Part shown: piece by piece, positions 29,247 through 40,544 of the stretch | Position numbering within the stretch: the stretch's first letter is position 1 | Layout of the letters: every line of letters starts with the position of its first letter | Origin: Pyropia yezoensis | Taxonomy: Eukaryota > Rhodophyta > Bangiophyceae > Bangiales > Bangiaceae | Assembly (NCBI GenBank): GCA_009829735.1 | Contig: CM020619.1 | Coordinates: 6,030,083-6,094,082 of the forward strand | Direction: 5' to 3' | Length of the DNA stretch: 64,000 nt | Notes under the pieces: model-generated | What the model was told of the DNA's origin: nothing | Databases searched by the model: none | The model's input: the letters and a program-made list of their open reading frames with translations, nothing else | Program-made: the position numbers and the translations under genes

Positions 29247-29816
29247 CGCGAAGTGGCTCCTTGTTTGCTTTTCTTTTTAAGACGTTCTTAGTCCTCTTTC
29301 TTACGTGATTTTCTGAAGGTCGTCCTTTTGTTAACGTGTGCACGTCAAGACGGCCACCGTCGCTTCGGTGGTCAAGTAACACTTCCGAGGCAACAGGAAC
29401 AGGTCGGGAGGCAACAGGTCGGGCGCTGTCGGACGGCAGAGATTGTTCTCTACGAGTATCGCGGTGACGTGAAGACTCACTGGTGAGAAAGTAGTGCCAA
29501 TGCTCTGCTTCGTGCCAGTTCGGCGTAATACGTTGTGCCGAACCGGCTTCTTTAGAACGCTTTAGATCGACCAGTGTTGTGCCGAAAACACGTTAACAGC
29601 ATAGTTCGGCACGAAATCAACACTCTACGCCACTTGGTATGGCACCGCCTCTCGCGCCTTGGTGTCGTGTCGGCAACACGTCACTCACGCTCCTGTGCAA
29701 GCAGTGTCCACCCTTGTCACCCGGCGCACCTCGAGCCGATCAGCGCTTGTCGTGATTCTCCTCCTCTTTCGACGACACACTTCCAACGACTTTGGCGAGT
29801 TTTGGATGTCACCAGG
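29247..29816. other. Intergenic DNA upstream of the KDZ-like gene
   Basis: No gene. It holds two palindromes of the TTCGGCA/TGCCGAA family: GTTCGGC-N12-GCCGAAC at 29518-29543, and GTGCCGAA (29579-29586) facing TTCGGCAC (29605-29612). They lie ~200-300 bp before the ATG at 29817, a promoter-proximal position. Confidence 0.55.
29518..29612. promoter_or_regulatory. Pair of TTCGGCAC-family palindromes
   Basis: Arms GTTCGGC/GCCGAAC with spacer GTAATACGTTGT, then GTGCCGAA/TTCGGCAC with an 18-nt spacer. The spacer closely resembles that at 37947-37957 (TAATACGATTG), so more than the arms is conserved. Confidence 0.5.
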
Positions 29817-31265
29817 ATGAGCTCGTCGGGACCCAGCTCATCGGGGCACTCTACGCCTGCTGTAGAAGAGCAAGCTGCAGCACCCGCTGCTCGACCCGCG
29901 CGCTTTCAGTGCTTGCCGTCGAACTTCTTTCCTCCTTCCGAAAACCCTGACGTCACGGCAGACCGATGGAGAAAAGTGCGCCTGTTCTTCTCGGCCATGC
30001 TGGCAGAGCCAGCCCTCAACGTCTTCGGCGGCTGTGACCTCGTGGATGTGCAGCTTCTAGGACATGCGTTGGCCAAGGGTGTTCCAAGTTCAGAGTGGCT
30101 GGGCCTGGCGCAGTGTGTCCGCAATGTCGTCTTTGTTTGGCACTTTCTTCTGCTGGTCAAGAGGCGCATGGACGAAGATCCGCTGTTGGCGCACGCCGTT
30201 GGAGAGCTCATCCTATTTGCTGCTTCCAGGGGCCCTGCTGCGACGGACCTGTGGGAGACCAAGGCGTCAGAAGCCGCAAAGGAGTATCGCGCCATGTGGC
30301 AGGACACATCGGCGGAGCAGTATCAAGAGTGGGCAGCGGCCCAAGGCGTGGAGCCAGCTGTGATCCATATTGTTGGCCACGCAGCAGTCCAAGCTCGCAT
30401 TCTGGAGCAAGCCGAGGAAGAGCGGACGGGTCAAGCGTGGCCAGGCCGGAAGCTGGTAAGACCTTACCCTGAGGATGTGACAGCAGTGCGAGACCGACGG
30501 AGAGCAGCACGGCGACGCCGCCGGACACCTCGGCCCGTACAGCGTCGCCGCCGTCCTCGCCCGAACAACGGGCTGCTTACCCGACAGCGGTGCACCTGGG
30601 ACGCTGATAACTGCCGGCACGGGTACCCCAAGTCGCTCATTCGCGGACCGGGGGTGTTAACGTTTACGTGTGGATGTGGCTAGATCATCGGGTTCGAGCT
30701 GCTAAGGGAGACGGAGAGTCCGGCCCTCCTGGTCGCAGCGCTTGCTCAGCGCTTTGTGCGGATGCCGCGAGTGGTGTACTGCGACACTGCCTGCCAAACA
30801 CAGCGGAACGCGCTTCGCCGCGTACCCTGGCTCCTGACTGAAGAGGAGGTTTCTTTCTTGATCGACCGCTTCCATCAATGCGGGCACGTGTGCTCACCTG
30901 TTTTTGAGGCCGAAGAGTATCCCGAGATTTTGCGGGGACATGACACGTCAAGCGCCGAGCGGCAACACTCCATCAAGAAGAAGTCCAAGTCATCCCTGAC
31001 CTACATGTCTCAGCACCGTTTCATCGTGCGCTCAAGATACATGGCGGCGTACAACAACATTCGCGTGTCACAGAAGCGGGAAGCCATGGCCAAAAGCGTT
31101 GTTGCCCGCGCGGCCAACCAAGCGCTCGTGCCGCTGGAGATCCAGCACCAGACGGTAGAGTCATACTACCACAAGGCCATGGTGGACCGCTGCGAGGTGA
31201 CGGGCTGCAATTGCCGGGAAGGCATCCCTGCAGGTCAATCGCTTGGCTTCGAGAAGAAGCTTTGA
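29817..31265 (+). pseudogene. KDZ-type transposase core with one in-frame stop
   Basis: 483 codons in one frame from ATG 29817, broken only by TAG at 30681-30683 (codon 289). The first half is helical with a basic stretch (RRAARRRRRTPRPVQ) and ends in the zinc-like CGCG. The stop comes next, then IIGFELLRETESPALL, YCDTACQTQRNALRR, IDRFHQCGHVCSPVF, SSAERQHSIKKKSKSSL and YMSQHRFIV. This order (GFE...ESP, Y-D-x-AC, DRFH-H-C, E-N/H) matches the Kyakuja-Dileera-Zisupton (KDZ) transposase core; Asp of YCDTACQ and Glu of SSAERQHS are the likely catalytic residues. The stop lies where relatives usually have an aromatic residue. A single mutation thus probably killed a cut-and-paste transposase. No terminal repeats found. 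Confidence 0.7.
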
Positions 31266-33048
31266 CTGGGTAGCGCGTAGGTGAGGCCGATGATAGTGGC
31301 CAGAGCTCAGGACCATTTAATCTTGGCGTGTGCCGCTACCGCAGAGTACATACTGTTGCAGCACTACGGCAGCACTCGCTGAAGGGCGACCGGTGCGTCT
31401 GCCGGCCGCCAGCGCTTCAGACGGGCGTCAGAGCGATGACCAGGATGAGTTACACAGCAACTACAGGGCATGTCATGCCGCTGACTGTGACTTACCACAC
31501 GAGATATTCATTTCTTATCCCTGAGAACTCGCGTTTGCCAATCACGTGAGACGTGACCGCCGTATCGGCTCATCGAAGCGCATGGTTCCCCACGAGATTG
31601 GCATGAAGTATTCTCAGATTGTACTTCTTAAAAGAACTCTCGCAGCTTGAGCACGCGGTGGCACTGCCGACGGCACGAATACCGACCTCCTCCTCGGCAT
31701 CATCGAGTGTGCTCAGCTACCAGGCAGTCTCTGCCTCTGCCATCGCTGCGAGAGCGAAACTTCATTTTAGACCGGTGACTGTCGGCGGCGCGGACGACTG
31801 CGAATACCGCTCCGCCGCCTTTCCGCTTGGCTCCTTGAATAACGCACTCACAGCGAGCCAAGCGTGAACCAACACTCCAGCGCTGGACAGAAGCCGGCGG
31901 TGGAAGAGCCCCGCCGTTGCCGTTGGCCCAAGCACTACCACCGCTACCACACGCGTCCAGCAGCCACGTCCACCGGGCAGTGACTTTACCACAAGCGTGT
32001 CTGCCGAGCACCCCTGCTGTGTGGGCAACGTCGGTGGCGTTCTGAATCGCGGCTGTTGGGACTGAGCGGGAGCAGGCCCAACTACGTGGGCTTGCCCCGG
32101 CATTCCCAGGGGCACGTGGCAGTGGGCCCACAGTGGACCGCTGCTGACACGTGCAGCAGGATGCGGAGCGGACGTGGACGGCCGGCAGGCTGTGTGCCGC
32201 CGGCTGGGACGGTGCCCCCCTGTACGGGAGGGACTGTACCCACTGTTTGTGGGTATGACGTACGGGCGAATTGGAGCCGGGCGACCGGCGGCTAGTGCAC
32301 ACCGCACACGTCACCGAGGGGAGGGTGAGGGTGCGGGGGGTGCGCGGGAGTGCTGCCCACTGGCAGGCGTTCCCGCTAGGAGAGGACGGCTGCACGGGCA
32401 ATACGCCCGAGCGGCAAGGCCGTCGGCAAACAGGCCGAGGCGGCAAGGCGACCGGCGGCTGGCCCGGGGGCAGGACCGCCGGGCAGCACGCCCAGGGAGG
32501 CGCAAGGCCCATTGCGTGCTGGGCGGGCGCCTCCGAGAGGGTAGATAAGGACGGGCCTCGTGGGCTAGCCACGGGCGTCCCAGCAAAACGAGGAACTTTG
32601 CTTGTGGACGACCGGTCTGTGTGCACCGGTGTCGGGGCGGGTGCGGGCGAGCGCGACGGCACGCCCGCATGTGGTCAGGGACCCTCTTCTCCCTTTGTCT
32701 ACAACAGCGGCCAACGCAAAGGAGCTGTGGAAAGGACACCTTCCGATGCCGCTGTTTGCAGCCGCCACGCCCTTCCAGTGGACGGGGTTGGGTATGCGCG
32801 GCGGAATCTAGGTCGCAAGTTGCTTTCTTGCGCATCCGACGACAAGCACCGAAGCGGGGCGACTTTGCGTTGACGACTTTGGGCTTCTGGTTGGGACGGG
32901 AGAGACGGACAGTAGAGGAGGGACGATAGGATTCACAAGGAGAGACTTTTGTAGCACTGTGCGCCGTCTGGCGCACCAAGGCGCGAATCGACTCCAACGC
33001 TCACTCCCTCAAGCACACAAAGCACCCCGCACAAACTCTAAACGACTC
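31266..33048. other. Intergenic DNA, no supported gene
   Basis: Several open frames on both strands (for example 31700-32662 minus and 32271-32873 plus) are compositionally driven and show no domain, so none is called. Short irregular GGC/GGCAAG repetition lies near 32410-32480. Confidence 0.45.
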
Positions 33049-33846
33049 TCAAAGCGCAGGGTGCTTGTAAGCGTCCCCATTTTTCACAAGGATCTCCTCA
33101 CCTGCGGCAATGGTCTGCGTCACATACACGTACGACAAGCCGGGCACGACGAGCTGCGACGACGCCGACACAGGGTCGTGAGTCTGGTAGAAGCGAGCGT
33201 TGCTCAGGTAGTGAGGGCGGTGGTCATTAACATGTCCCGCAGCACAGAAGGAGGCGGGGACAACCCAACATGAGCGACTGCTAGGTGACCGCGTCGCAAA
33301 CGACGTCTTTGTCGCGAGCTCCGTTGCAACGAAGTAGTGGTCAAAACGCGCCCGCCGCTGCGACCAGAAGCAGCGATCCATCCGGAGCTCCAACGACGTC
33401 TTCTGCCACACAGTTGCAGTACAGCGCAGCGCCCGAGGGAGACTGCTGGGCCCATAAATGACGCTGTCGGCGCTAGGGGAGCTCGCAGCCGCGTCGAGGT
33501 CCTTGTACATGAGCTGTCCGAAGAAAGGCAGGATACGCTCCCCCTCAAGCAGAGGCCGCGCCGCAAACACCCCGCGACCATGAACAGTGGACGGCGCTAT
33601 AAACATGCCGCATGCGGCAGCGTCCGCCGCCAGCAAGTCGTCCTTGTTAGCAACGTGCAGGAGGACTTCCAGCTCTGCCTGGGTCCAGTGGTGGACAGGA
33701 ACACAGTCCAGCGGCCATCCACCGCTCGCCGCGACCATCTTCGGCAGCGTCATGAGCTCTGCGACAACCGGGGCAGAAAGGCAAGTGTATGCCGGAAGCC
33801 TCCGCGGGGGAGCCCACCCGAGGCCCGCCCGCGCTGGGCGGAACAT
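33049..33846 (-). CDS. SET-domain protein, paralogue of the gene at 60.95 kb
   Basis: 265 residues. The SET core begins with GRGVFAAR (~90-97), then GERILPFFGQLMYKDLD, and ends with ITLAGEE-like TIAAGEEILVKNGDAYKH, the place of the usual GEE-L-xx-Y-G motif. Between them is NARFYQTHDPV, standing where SET proteins have their NH[S/C] asparagine. The N-terminal leader WAPPRRLPAYT...LPKMVAA aligns with WAPLEDRPAYT...IPGMAAA of the paralogue, which supports the chosen start. SET proteins transfer methyl groups from S-adenosylmethionine to lysines, in histones or other targets. The C-terminal Cys-rich post-SET is absent and the asparagine motif is unusual, so the substrate is unknown and activity not assured. 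Confidence 0.72.
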   Translation of the reverse strand: MFRPARAGLGWAPPRRLPAYTCLSAPVVAELMTLPKMVAASGGWPLDCVPVHHWTQAELEVLLHVANKDDLLAADAAACGMFIAPSTVHGRGVFAARPLLEGERILPFFGQLMYKDLDAAASSPSADSVIYGPSSLPRALRCTATVWQKTSLELRMDRCFWSQRRARFDHYFVATELATKTSFATRSPSSRSCWVVPASFCAAGHVNDHRPHYLSNARFYQTHDPVSASSQLVVPGLSYVYVTQTIAAGEEILVKNGDAYKHPAL

Positions 33847-35756
33847 GCTTGAGCGTCAGAGAATGGGGAAGGGGAACAGGGGAGAAGCGCTTACAACAGG
33901 TTGGAGTAGTGAGACGGGAGGGGGGAGCCAGGCAGTGGTGAAGAAGTGTGATGTGAAGCGGGCGTGCAGAAGGTCGCCGTGGAGCGGGTGTGCAGAAAGT
34001 CGGGGGTCGCGGAAAGATCGAGAGGAGCGCGGCGTGACAACAATCGGGTGGAAGCCAAACTCCTGACCACAATTGATGGATGCTGTTACCTGGGTCATAT
34101 GCTGTTCTGTCTCCCTGCCCCTTCTGCGTCGCTCTCCACGCCCTTCAGGGCACAGGCTGACTGCCGCGAATTTAGCATTTGTATGGCGTCCTCACAACGT
34201 CGCACTGTTCTCCCCACCCCTTTCTGTCGTGTGTCACCTGCCACCCCTGTGCATCTGGAGGCTCCAAGTGTGATGCTTTGTCAAAACCGAATGCTGCAGG
34301 AAGTGCCCGTGGTGACGGCGGAGGCAGTGGCGGCGACAGAGGCGGTGGTAGTGGCGGAGGCGGCGGCGGAGGTGGTGGCGGCCACGGCAGCCGTCCCAGC
34401 GTGCTGCACTGCACACACGCCCCAGTGCCGCTGGCGCCTCCGCCGCCCTCTGGATGCCGACGGCTTCCCTGGACAGCCTTAAATGCCCTGAGCTTGGCAA
34501 GAGGGGTCCACACCAATTCGGCGCCTAAAGAGGCACAGTCCCGCGGGTCCGCCTGACGCAGCAGTGGGTTGGGCGCCCGCATGGAAGAGCAGAATTGCTG
34601 CCTTGGGCATGCAGGCGCGGGGAGAAGGGGCGCGATGAGGGGGGGGCGGAATGCCATAGATCCATTCTCCTCTGTTGTGGCGCACGCAGGCCAATCTCGC
34701 GCCAGTATGCGTCTGTTGGGCTGAGGGGGGCGCGCCGGTCGCTGGCCCTACTGTGGAACGGACGGCACTATTTACAGCACTATGGCAGTAACCTTCGGAT
34801 GGTGGCTGCGTTGCTGAGACGAGCTCGTGTGCATCAGATGCATTCATATCTGACAAATTGAGGCACTCAGACATAGCCTACGTGTCGGAACGGTACGGCC
34901 GCCTGTCGATCCGTAAACGCGGTGGCGTGTCCGGCGAGGCTAGGTTCATGGGTGGCAGCTGAAATGACGCTCCTGAAACGAGCTGCAAAGCCGGGCCACG
35001 CACAGAAATCCAGCACCGACCCTGTCTGTCATTCGCCACGGTCCTTGAGCGTTGTTCGACGCAACGTACCAGATCGCTCGAAGCTGCGTGCACTCTGCCG
35101 CTAGTCCCTTGCTGTTCACTTGCTCAGCATCCATTTTTTGGCGAACTCGCCTGTGCTGTGGCGCACCTGCGCGTGCTCGGGGAGGTCGCATGTCGCCTCC
35201 ACCGAAGCCCGTCCGGAGCTCGTGACGGTCTTCTCGTGAAGATTAGGCAGCTCATCATGACCTGCCGAATCGTCAAGGGGGCTCATGATGAGCGCGTATC
35301 GCACTCAGGAGGTCGTTGCCGAAAAAAGCATTGTGCCTTGCAGGCCACTCATCCTCCCGGAGAGTTCTTCTGGTCAACAGTCGCTGCATACAGCGCCCGG
35401 GGCGGGTGGCAGAGTCTGACGGAGCCGAGGCGCCGCACAATTCCTTCACGCCGCAAGAAAGGCGACCTACCTCTCGAGTGCCCGGAGCCCGCTCACGAGC
35501 TTCCCCCCAACGACCGCCTTAGCCACTCCTCTCCAACGGGTCTCGACAGGTTCGACGACCGCCACTGCCGCCGCCGCCGCCGGGATACCTGCCGTATGGA
35601 CCCAGAACACGGGCGCACCGCCACCCGTTGTGACCACCTCGGCGGCCTCGTAGCTGCGCCCATCGGTACCCACTTTCCCAACTTCTTCTTCGTATGTAGC
35701 CTCTTTTCAGTCCTCCAGCGCAGCAGCTCCCACAGGCATTCTCCCCGCAGCGCGGC
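33847..35756. other. Intergenic DNA with a GGN-repeat patch
   Basis: No convincing gene. An irregular (GGT/GGC/GGA)n trinucleotide tract at ~34306-34395 produces Gly-rich or Pro-rich frames on the two strands. The frame 34172-34657 (minus) has a plausible non-repetitive half but no domain. Confidence 0.4.
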
Positions 35757-36060
35757 GTGGCCCGCGAGCCGGCGGACGCCTACTGCGGGCGCGCCGCCAT
35801 GCCGCTCAGTTCCTTGCCATCTCTGTGCGTACCCACCTGGATGGCGTGCCGCTTCTGTTGGACAACTCTGGAGGACGGAGGGGAAGATGCAGGAGCCACA
35901 GGGCTGTCACTGGTCTCCCCAGACGAGTGCGCCTGCCGCAGGGAGAAGTGCTCGGGAGGGTGCCGCCCGGCACACCCCGCATCTGTCCTCTGTGCCGTGT
36001 CGGCATGAAGTGCTTCACGCCGAATTGGTGCGATCGCGTGGATAGACAATCCCGGTTGTT
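35757..36060 (+). pseudogene. Possible frameshifted RING-finger remnant
   Basis: One frame reads CRFCWTTLEDGGEDAG...DECACRREKC and the adjacent frame reads VLGRVPPGTPRICPLCR. Together they have the C-x2-C ... C-x-C ... CPLCR layout of a RING finger, but the halves need a one-base shift near 35950. Either an assembly indel, an intron or a decayed gene would explain it. Low certainty. Confidence 0.3.
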
Positions 36061-36065
36061 CACAC

Positions 36066-36090
36066 TTCGGCACTGTATGTTCGTGCCGAT
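36066..36090. repeat. Palindrome TCGGCAC-N9-GTGCCGA
   Basis: Perfect 7-bp arms (36067-36073 and 36083-36089), a member of the dispersed palindrome family. Confidence 0.6.
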
Positions 36091-36611
36091 TCGAACAGAA
36101 CTTTGCAGGTTCTCGCGCTGCCATCCTAGGATGGAGTGGCCCACTCCGGTGAAGACCGGAGTGTCGCACGCACCTCCGTCACAACCAGCTGCTCCGTACA
36201 CATACTGCCGGAAATCACATGTGCCTTAACTCTTTACACGCCGGACGAGCGCAATGAGAGCAACAGTGTGACTCGTACGCCCCACACTGTGCGCTGAAGC
36301 CGGATGGCTGTGATAAACGTCGACGTCCAAGCGCTGCGAGGTCTCAGAAGAAGATTGATGGACAGAAGACAAGAAGGTCAGACTGCGCAGCCTTTCTAAA
36401 ATCATGTAGCGTATTAACCAGAGGCACAAGAGATGCGCTCGCAACGAGAAACGTATAAAAATTATATCGCGCTCGCCACAGACCAACACGCCATGGCATG
36501 AAGGAAGATGAGCTAAGCCCTTCATACGACCAATCTCATCAGACCAACACACGGCGACACACAAGCACGGCCGAAGCCGTTGTGGCCACCAGCGCCGCAA
36601 GAGCTCTTCAA

Positions 36612-37370
36612 CTACTGCTGAAAACCATGAGCGGGAGCTTCATCGTCATCAGGACGCGTCTGCGCATCGCCTGCGGCTTCGACAGCTGCCAGAGCATCAC
36701 AGGCTGGCATGTTCAGTCCGCTGTCACCGCCACCGCCGCTGGCGTCCGCGTCCGTGCCTCCGCTCTCGGGCACGTCCATGGCCATCGGAGCCCCAACAAT
36801 CTGCTCCGTGTCGGACTCCTCCTCCAATGACACCCCTCGGCTAAGAGTCACCTGCATACGCAGTGCAAGCCGAGATACTCTCTGGACCCGCACTCGACTG
36901 GCCTTGAACGCGCGTACCACTCTTGAACGCCGGTCGCGCGCCCGAACACAGACGAGTACAAAACCCTCACGCAGAGTGCCCCTACGGCTCGCCATCATCG
37001 GGGTCTCCACTCGAGGGATGTACCCCGCTTTGAAGCCTCTGTTGCGGCGCCTCGCGCGGACGCATTCCCCCGGAAGGAAACGCCCGCTCCACCACTCATG
37101 CGTGACCGACATTGCACAGGGAGTTTTTCCAGGGGGAGGGGTACGGGAAGGATGTCGCCCAAGTGGGGCGGAGCACGAAGGAAGTGAGCGCGTCCAAGCG
37201 ACAGGGAGGAGGTCGTCACCAAGGGGTGGGAGATGAAAGAGGGGAACGGGGCCCAGCCTTGGAAGGAGCGGGCGACCAAGTAGCGCGGGAGCACGTGACC
37301 GACCCCGAAAGAGGCGGGAGTCCCAGTGGAGGGGGAGCGCGCGACCAAGCGGAGGGGGGCCGGGCGACAA
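36612..37370 (-). CDS. Hypothetical protein, frame uncertain
   Basis: 252 codons, with an internal ATG (MSVTHEWWSGRF) as alternative start. A compact segment (EWWSGRFLPGECVRARRRN ... FVLVCVRARDRRSRVV) looks like a small beta-rich basic domain, followed by an acidic Gly/Asp/Ala tail. A longer frame enters from 37801 in another phase. In the second copy of this DNA (start of the right contig) a single extra G joins that upstream frame to this one, so the true gene may be ~400 residues. No family recognised. Confidence 0.35.
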   Translation of the reverse strand: MSPGPPPLGRALPLHWDSRLFRGRSRAPALLGRPLLPRLGPVPLFHLPPLGDDLLPVAWTRSLPSCSAPLGRHPSRTPPPGKTPCAMSVTHEWWSGRFLPGECVRARRRNRGFKAGYIPRVETPMMASRRGTLREGFVLVCVRARDRRSRVVRAFKASRVRVQRVSRLALRMQVTLSRGVSLEEESDTEQIVGAPMAMDVPESGGTDADASGGGGDSGLNMPACDALAAVEAAGDAQTRPDDDEAPAHGFQQ

Positions 37371-37874
37371 GGGGCTCGCACGATGGACGAGCGAGGGTTG
37401 CAGAGAGCAACGAAGCGCGTGGCCACATGCAGGTCCGTGGCGTCCTGAAACCCCAGTGAAGTGCTAGAGTCGGGAAAGAGCGAGGACCACTGCGTGCCCA
37501 TGTCTCGAACTCCCCCCTTCGGAAGTGGCGGGGGTGGCGTGGGAAGTACGGGAGGTAGTCGCAGAGGCTCCGCTGTATGGGTTGCCGCCCGCAGTAGTGG
37601 CCACCCCAGGTGCGGCAGCTGCACACCTCCCGTACCCCCTTGTATCTCTACGTGGTCGCGCGGCCGGATTACCGCCAAGGGTTGCGACGTATGGAGGGCG
37701 GATGCGACCCCTATGGCGGGATGCCTGTCCAACTCCCGGCCGCTGCGGCTGCCCGCCTTTTTATGCCCCTCTGCGCGGGCCGCATTGCTGGGCAGCGGCA
37801 ACGGCCTAGGCGCCGGCTAACCACAGCTTATTTCGGGACCCCTCGGCCGGTTTGGCATCTACGTCCTCGACAAT

Positions 37875-37963
37875 TTCGGCACGATACGATTCCTGCCGAT
37901 GTACTTTCTACCCCACAGCGGAAGTCGATTTGCTGACACTTCGGCATAATACGATTGTGCCGA
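37875..37963. promoter_or_regulatory. Two TTCGGCA-family palindromes
   Basis: TCGGCA (37876-37881) with TGCCGA (37894-37899), and TCGGCA (37941-37946) with TGCCGA (37958-37963). Both spacers contain ATACGATT. The same pair appears at 41932-42020 in the right copy of the overlap. They lie 75-160 bp upstream of a minus-strand frame starting at 37801. Confidence 0.5.
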
Positions 37964-38314
37964 TTCAAGCACTAGTGTTCCACGTCAAGGATGCGACCTC
38001 ACTCAAGTCACAAAGCACAGCCGGCGCCCACTCACGCGACTTCCAGGACACTTCTGCGCTGAACGCCCAAGAGAACGAGCTTTTAAAAGGGGTACACACG
38101 AGCGGATGTCGATGAAGTGTGCGTGAACGAGTACAACCGTAATTGCCCTCTCAGCTGCTACGAGCACGCCGAAGCACTCTCTTTCTCCACATGGGAAACC
38201 GCGTGACCCCCCCCCCCACACCCGGCGACATGAAGCGCTCGTGCCGGGAGAAGGGCGGGCATGCGAACCGGTGCAGTGTCGTGGGACCGCGCAACGCCGT
38301 GGTTTGCATGTCCT

Positions 38315-39115
38315 TCAAGAAAAGTAGAGGGAGGACGGCGACCAGTCTGGGTAGCGCCGGTGCCGCCGAACAGGGGAGGCAGGACACCAAGAAGACACGA
38401 AAGTCAAGAACTGGCCGCCAGCGCGGCGCCCATTGCAGTCAGTCCGGCATCCTCTGACCAGGAAGCGTCCAATGTTAGTGAGTCGCGGCAGGGCTCGGAC
38501 GCCTGCGGCGACGGCGCCGCCGCCGGGCTCCCAAACGGCGGCGGAAGGCGATAGGGTCAAACGGCGGATGCGGTACGCCTCCTTACACCGGCCCCAGGGG
38601 ACGGTCAGGTACGCCTTTTCCCGCACCGTGAGCGCGCCACAAGATAGGCACGCCACTACCACCGCCGCCGCCGCCCGCGCGTCCTGCGCAGCTTCTACAG
38701 CGTCTTCAGCGGGGTGACGAGCGATGAAGTACAGTCGCTGCACCCGTGTGCTCCGCCCAGCTCCGGCGGTATGTGCGCGCGTCACACATGGGGCACGCCA
38801 CGGAACGTCGCCGACGCCGCTTGTAGTCTCGCGCGCCACAACTGCCGCCTCTGCCGACGCTGCCACCGCCACCGCCACAACCGCAGCTTTCGCTGCCGCC
38901 ACCGCCGGCCGGCCGCCGCCACCGCCGGCGCTGTCTCTGCGGCCGCCTCCTTGGACTGCCCCGGTGCGGCAGCCAGCACCACCGCGGCCCCTGCGGGCTC
39001 CCGGGCGGCGGTGGCTCCGAGAACCCGCGCGCGGTACGTTAGGGGGCCTGTGGTCCTCGTCCCGTACCATAAGCAGCACGCACTCGTATGTGCGGCCAGT
39101 CCGTCTCAACAACAC
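38315..39115 (-). CDS. Hypothetical Ala/Gly-rich protein with CxxC
   Basis: 266 codons downstream of the Ulp1 gene on the same strand. It has an ordered N-terminus (RTYECVLLMVRDEDHRPPN), an Ala-rich middle and a C-terminal part with CLSCGALTVREKAYLTVPWG. In the right copy an extra G at ~42768 breaks the same frame, so one copy has an error. The sequence after the Ulp1 stop begins GTGAGAGTGAG and ends in pyrimidines plus TAG, so this could instead be a 3' exon of the Ulp1 gene. Uncertain. Confidence 0.3.
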   Translation of the reverse strand: MLLRRTGRTYECVLLMVRDEDHRPPNVPRAGSRSHRRPGARRGRGGAGCRTGAVQGGGRRDSAGGGGGRPAVAAAKAAVVAVAVAASAEAAVVARETTSGVGDVPWRAPCVTRAHTAGAGRSTRVQRLYFIARHPAEDAVEAAQDARAAAAVVVACLSCGALTVREKAYLTVPWGRCKEAYRIRRLTLSPSAAVWEPGGGAVAAGVRALPRLTNIGRFLVRGCRTDCNGRRAGGQFLTFVSSWCPASPVRRHRRYPDWSPSSLYFS

Positions 39116-39166
39116 GCTCTTGTATTCACTACCAGAAGAAGCGCAGTAAAAGGAGAGGACTCACTC

Positions 39167-40544
39167 TCACCCGCCGAGCAGCTGCTTGCTGAGAATTTGA
39201 GCAGCAATGCGGCGCCGGTAGTACTTGCCCCTCAAGGGCGATAAGTCGAGGACAGACATGTCCCTGGCAAACAGCTTCATACACATACACACAAAGACGC
39301 CGCAGTCGTCGCCGTTCGGCTGCTGAATGCAGGTCCGCTCCTCCACTACGATCGTCTGGGCAGGGAGACCCTTCGTGCTCGCCTCGTCGGCGACCCACTT
39401 GGCAACGTTGTTTCCGACGGCGAGGCTGCTCCCAAGCGAGTCATACACTCCCACTACACCTTTGCTCCATTCCACCACGCACAACACCCAGTGGTTGTTA
39501 CCCACGTTGACAGGTATGAACACAGCCTCGCAGTCTAGCACGTTCTGGTTCGAAGTCCACCGCCGTACCGCAGCGTACTGGTACCTCCCATGCTGGTTCA
39601 TCAACGAGTAGAAGTACGAGTTAAAAAAGTAGAACCGCCCTGGAGCGCCAGCACCCCCAGTCTCCGCACCAGGTCCACAACGATGATAACGTAGCAGCTC
39701 CACAAATGCGTTCATCACCTGGTCTGTCAGCCACCCCCCCGGCAGGATACGTCGAAAGTCGCCACGCTTCAGAGGGACGCGACCAACTCTCAATATAAAG
39801 TCGTCCTCTCCAGCTGCTGAGGCACCGCGCGACCTCGGGCGAAGGTTCCTGCGTCTTGCTTGCACAGAAGACCAGCGACGACAGCACTCGTGGCTTCGAC
39901 CGCTTGAGCGTCAGTGCGGAGTGAAACTCCGCGGGGTCCACGAAAACGCAGGAGGCGCTGGCGCGGCTCCGTCCGCGACCGCTCTCAATCATGCTGAGGG
40001 GAACGCTCCACTCATCGGCAGTCAGCGGCCCAGCTGCCTTCGCCGCCTGCCTTTCCGCTCTTGTGGAGCAGAGAGCAAAAACTGCAGGGGATCCTCTTCA
40101 TCGCCAGTATCTGGGTTTGGCGGAGGCGTGCCGGCCGGGCTTGGTGTGCTCAAGAAGAGCGGGGGTGTACCTGCTTCAGCGCCGAGGACGCCGACAAGGG
40201 GTGCAATAACAGCTTGGGCTCCAACGTCGGCGTCCGGCGCCTCGACGACGTCGGCGTGCGCAGTGTCCAACAAGCGCCACTCCTGCATGACGCCAAAATC
40301 GTCAGCGTCCATTGGCTCCTCGTCGAGCTTTGGTCTCCACCAGAGTCCGCGGCATCGTCGTCCCCGATGTTGTTCCAGCTTCCTCGGCGGCGTCACTCGC
40401 CACGCTGCCCGAGTTTGCCTCTCACTCTCGTGTGCCAATTCCGCCGCATCGCGGATGACGAAGAACGTGGAGAAGAGATGAGAGGCCCGCCCAAAGTAAA
40501 GCGGTTTCCGAATCCTCTCGGGTCCGACCACCCTCTTCCTCACC
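39167..40544 (-). pseudogene. Broken copy of the Ulp1-protein 3' part (left contig end)
   Basis: Same sequence as the 3' part of the gene at 43224-46979 but cut into three frames by homopolymer indels between 39865 and 40544. The protease domain itself (39167-39865) is intact. Almost certainly the same locus assembled twice. Confidence 0.8.

Larger units (their letters stand above)
36989..40544. repeat. Left copy of a 3.56-kb duplicated segment (probable contig overlap)
   Basis: 3,556 bp that match 41045-44606 (3,562 bp) from the first base after the gap to the last base before it. I count 14 single-base indels in short homopolymers and no substitutions; they sum exactly to the 6-bp length difference. 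Nine of the 14 fall in the last ~700 bp of the left copy and three in the first ~500 bp of the right copy. That pattern fits low-quality contig ends, not biological duplication. Confidence 0.9.

Noticed and set aside
31700..32873. 320- and 200-codon ORFs on opposite strands
   Set aside because: No domain, Cys/Pro or Gly/Arg bias, and mutual overlap; neither can be supported.
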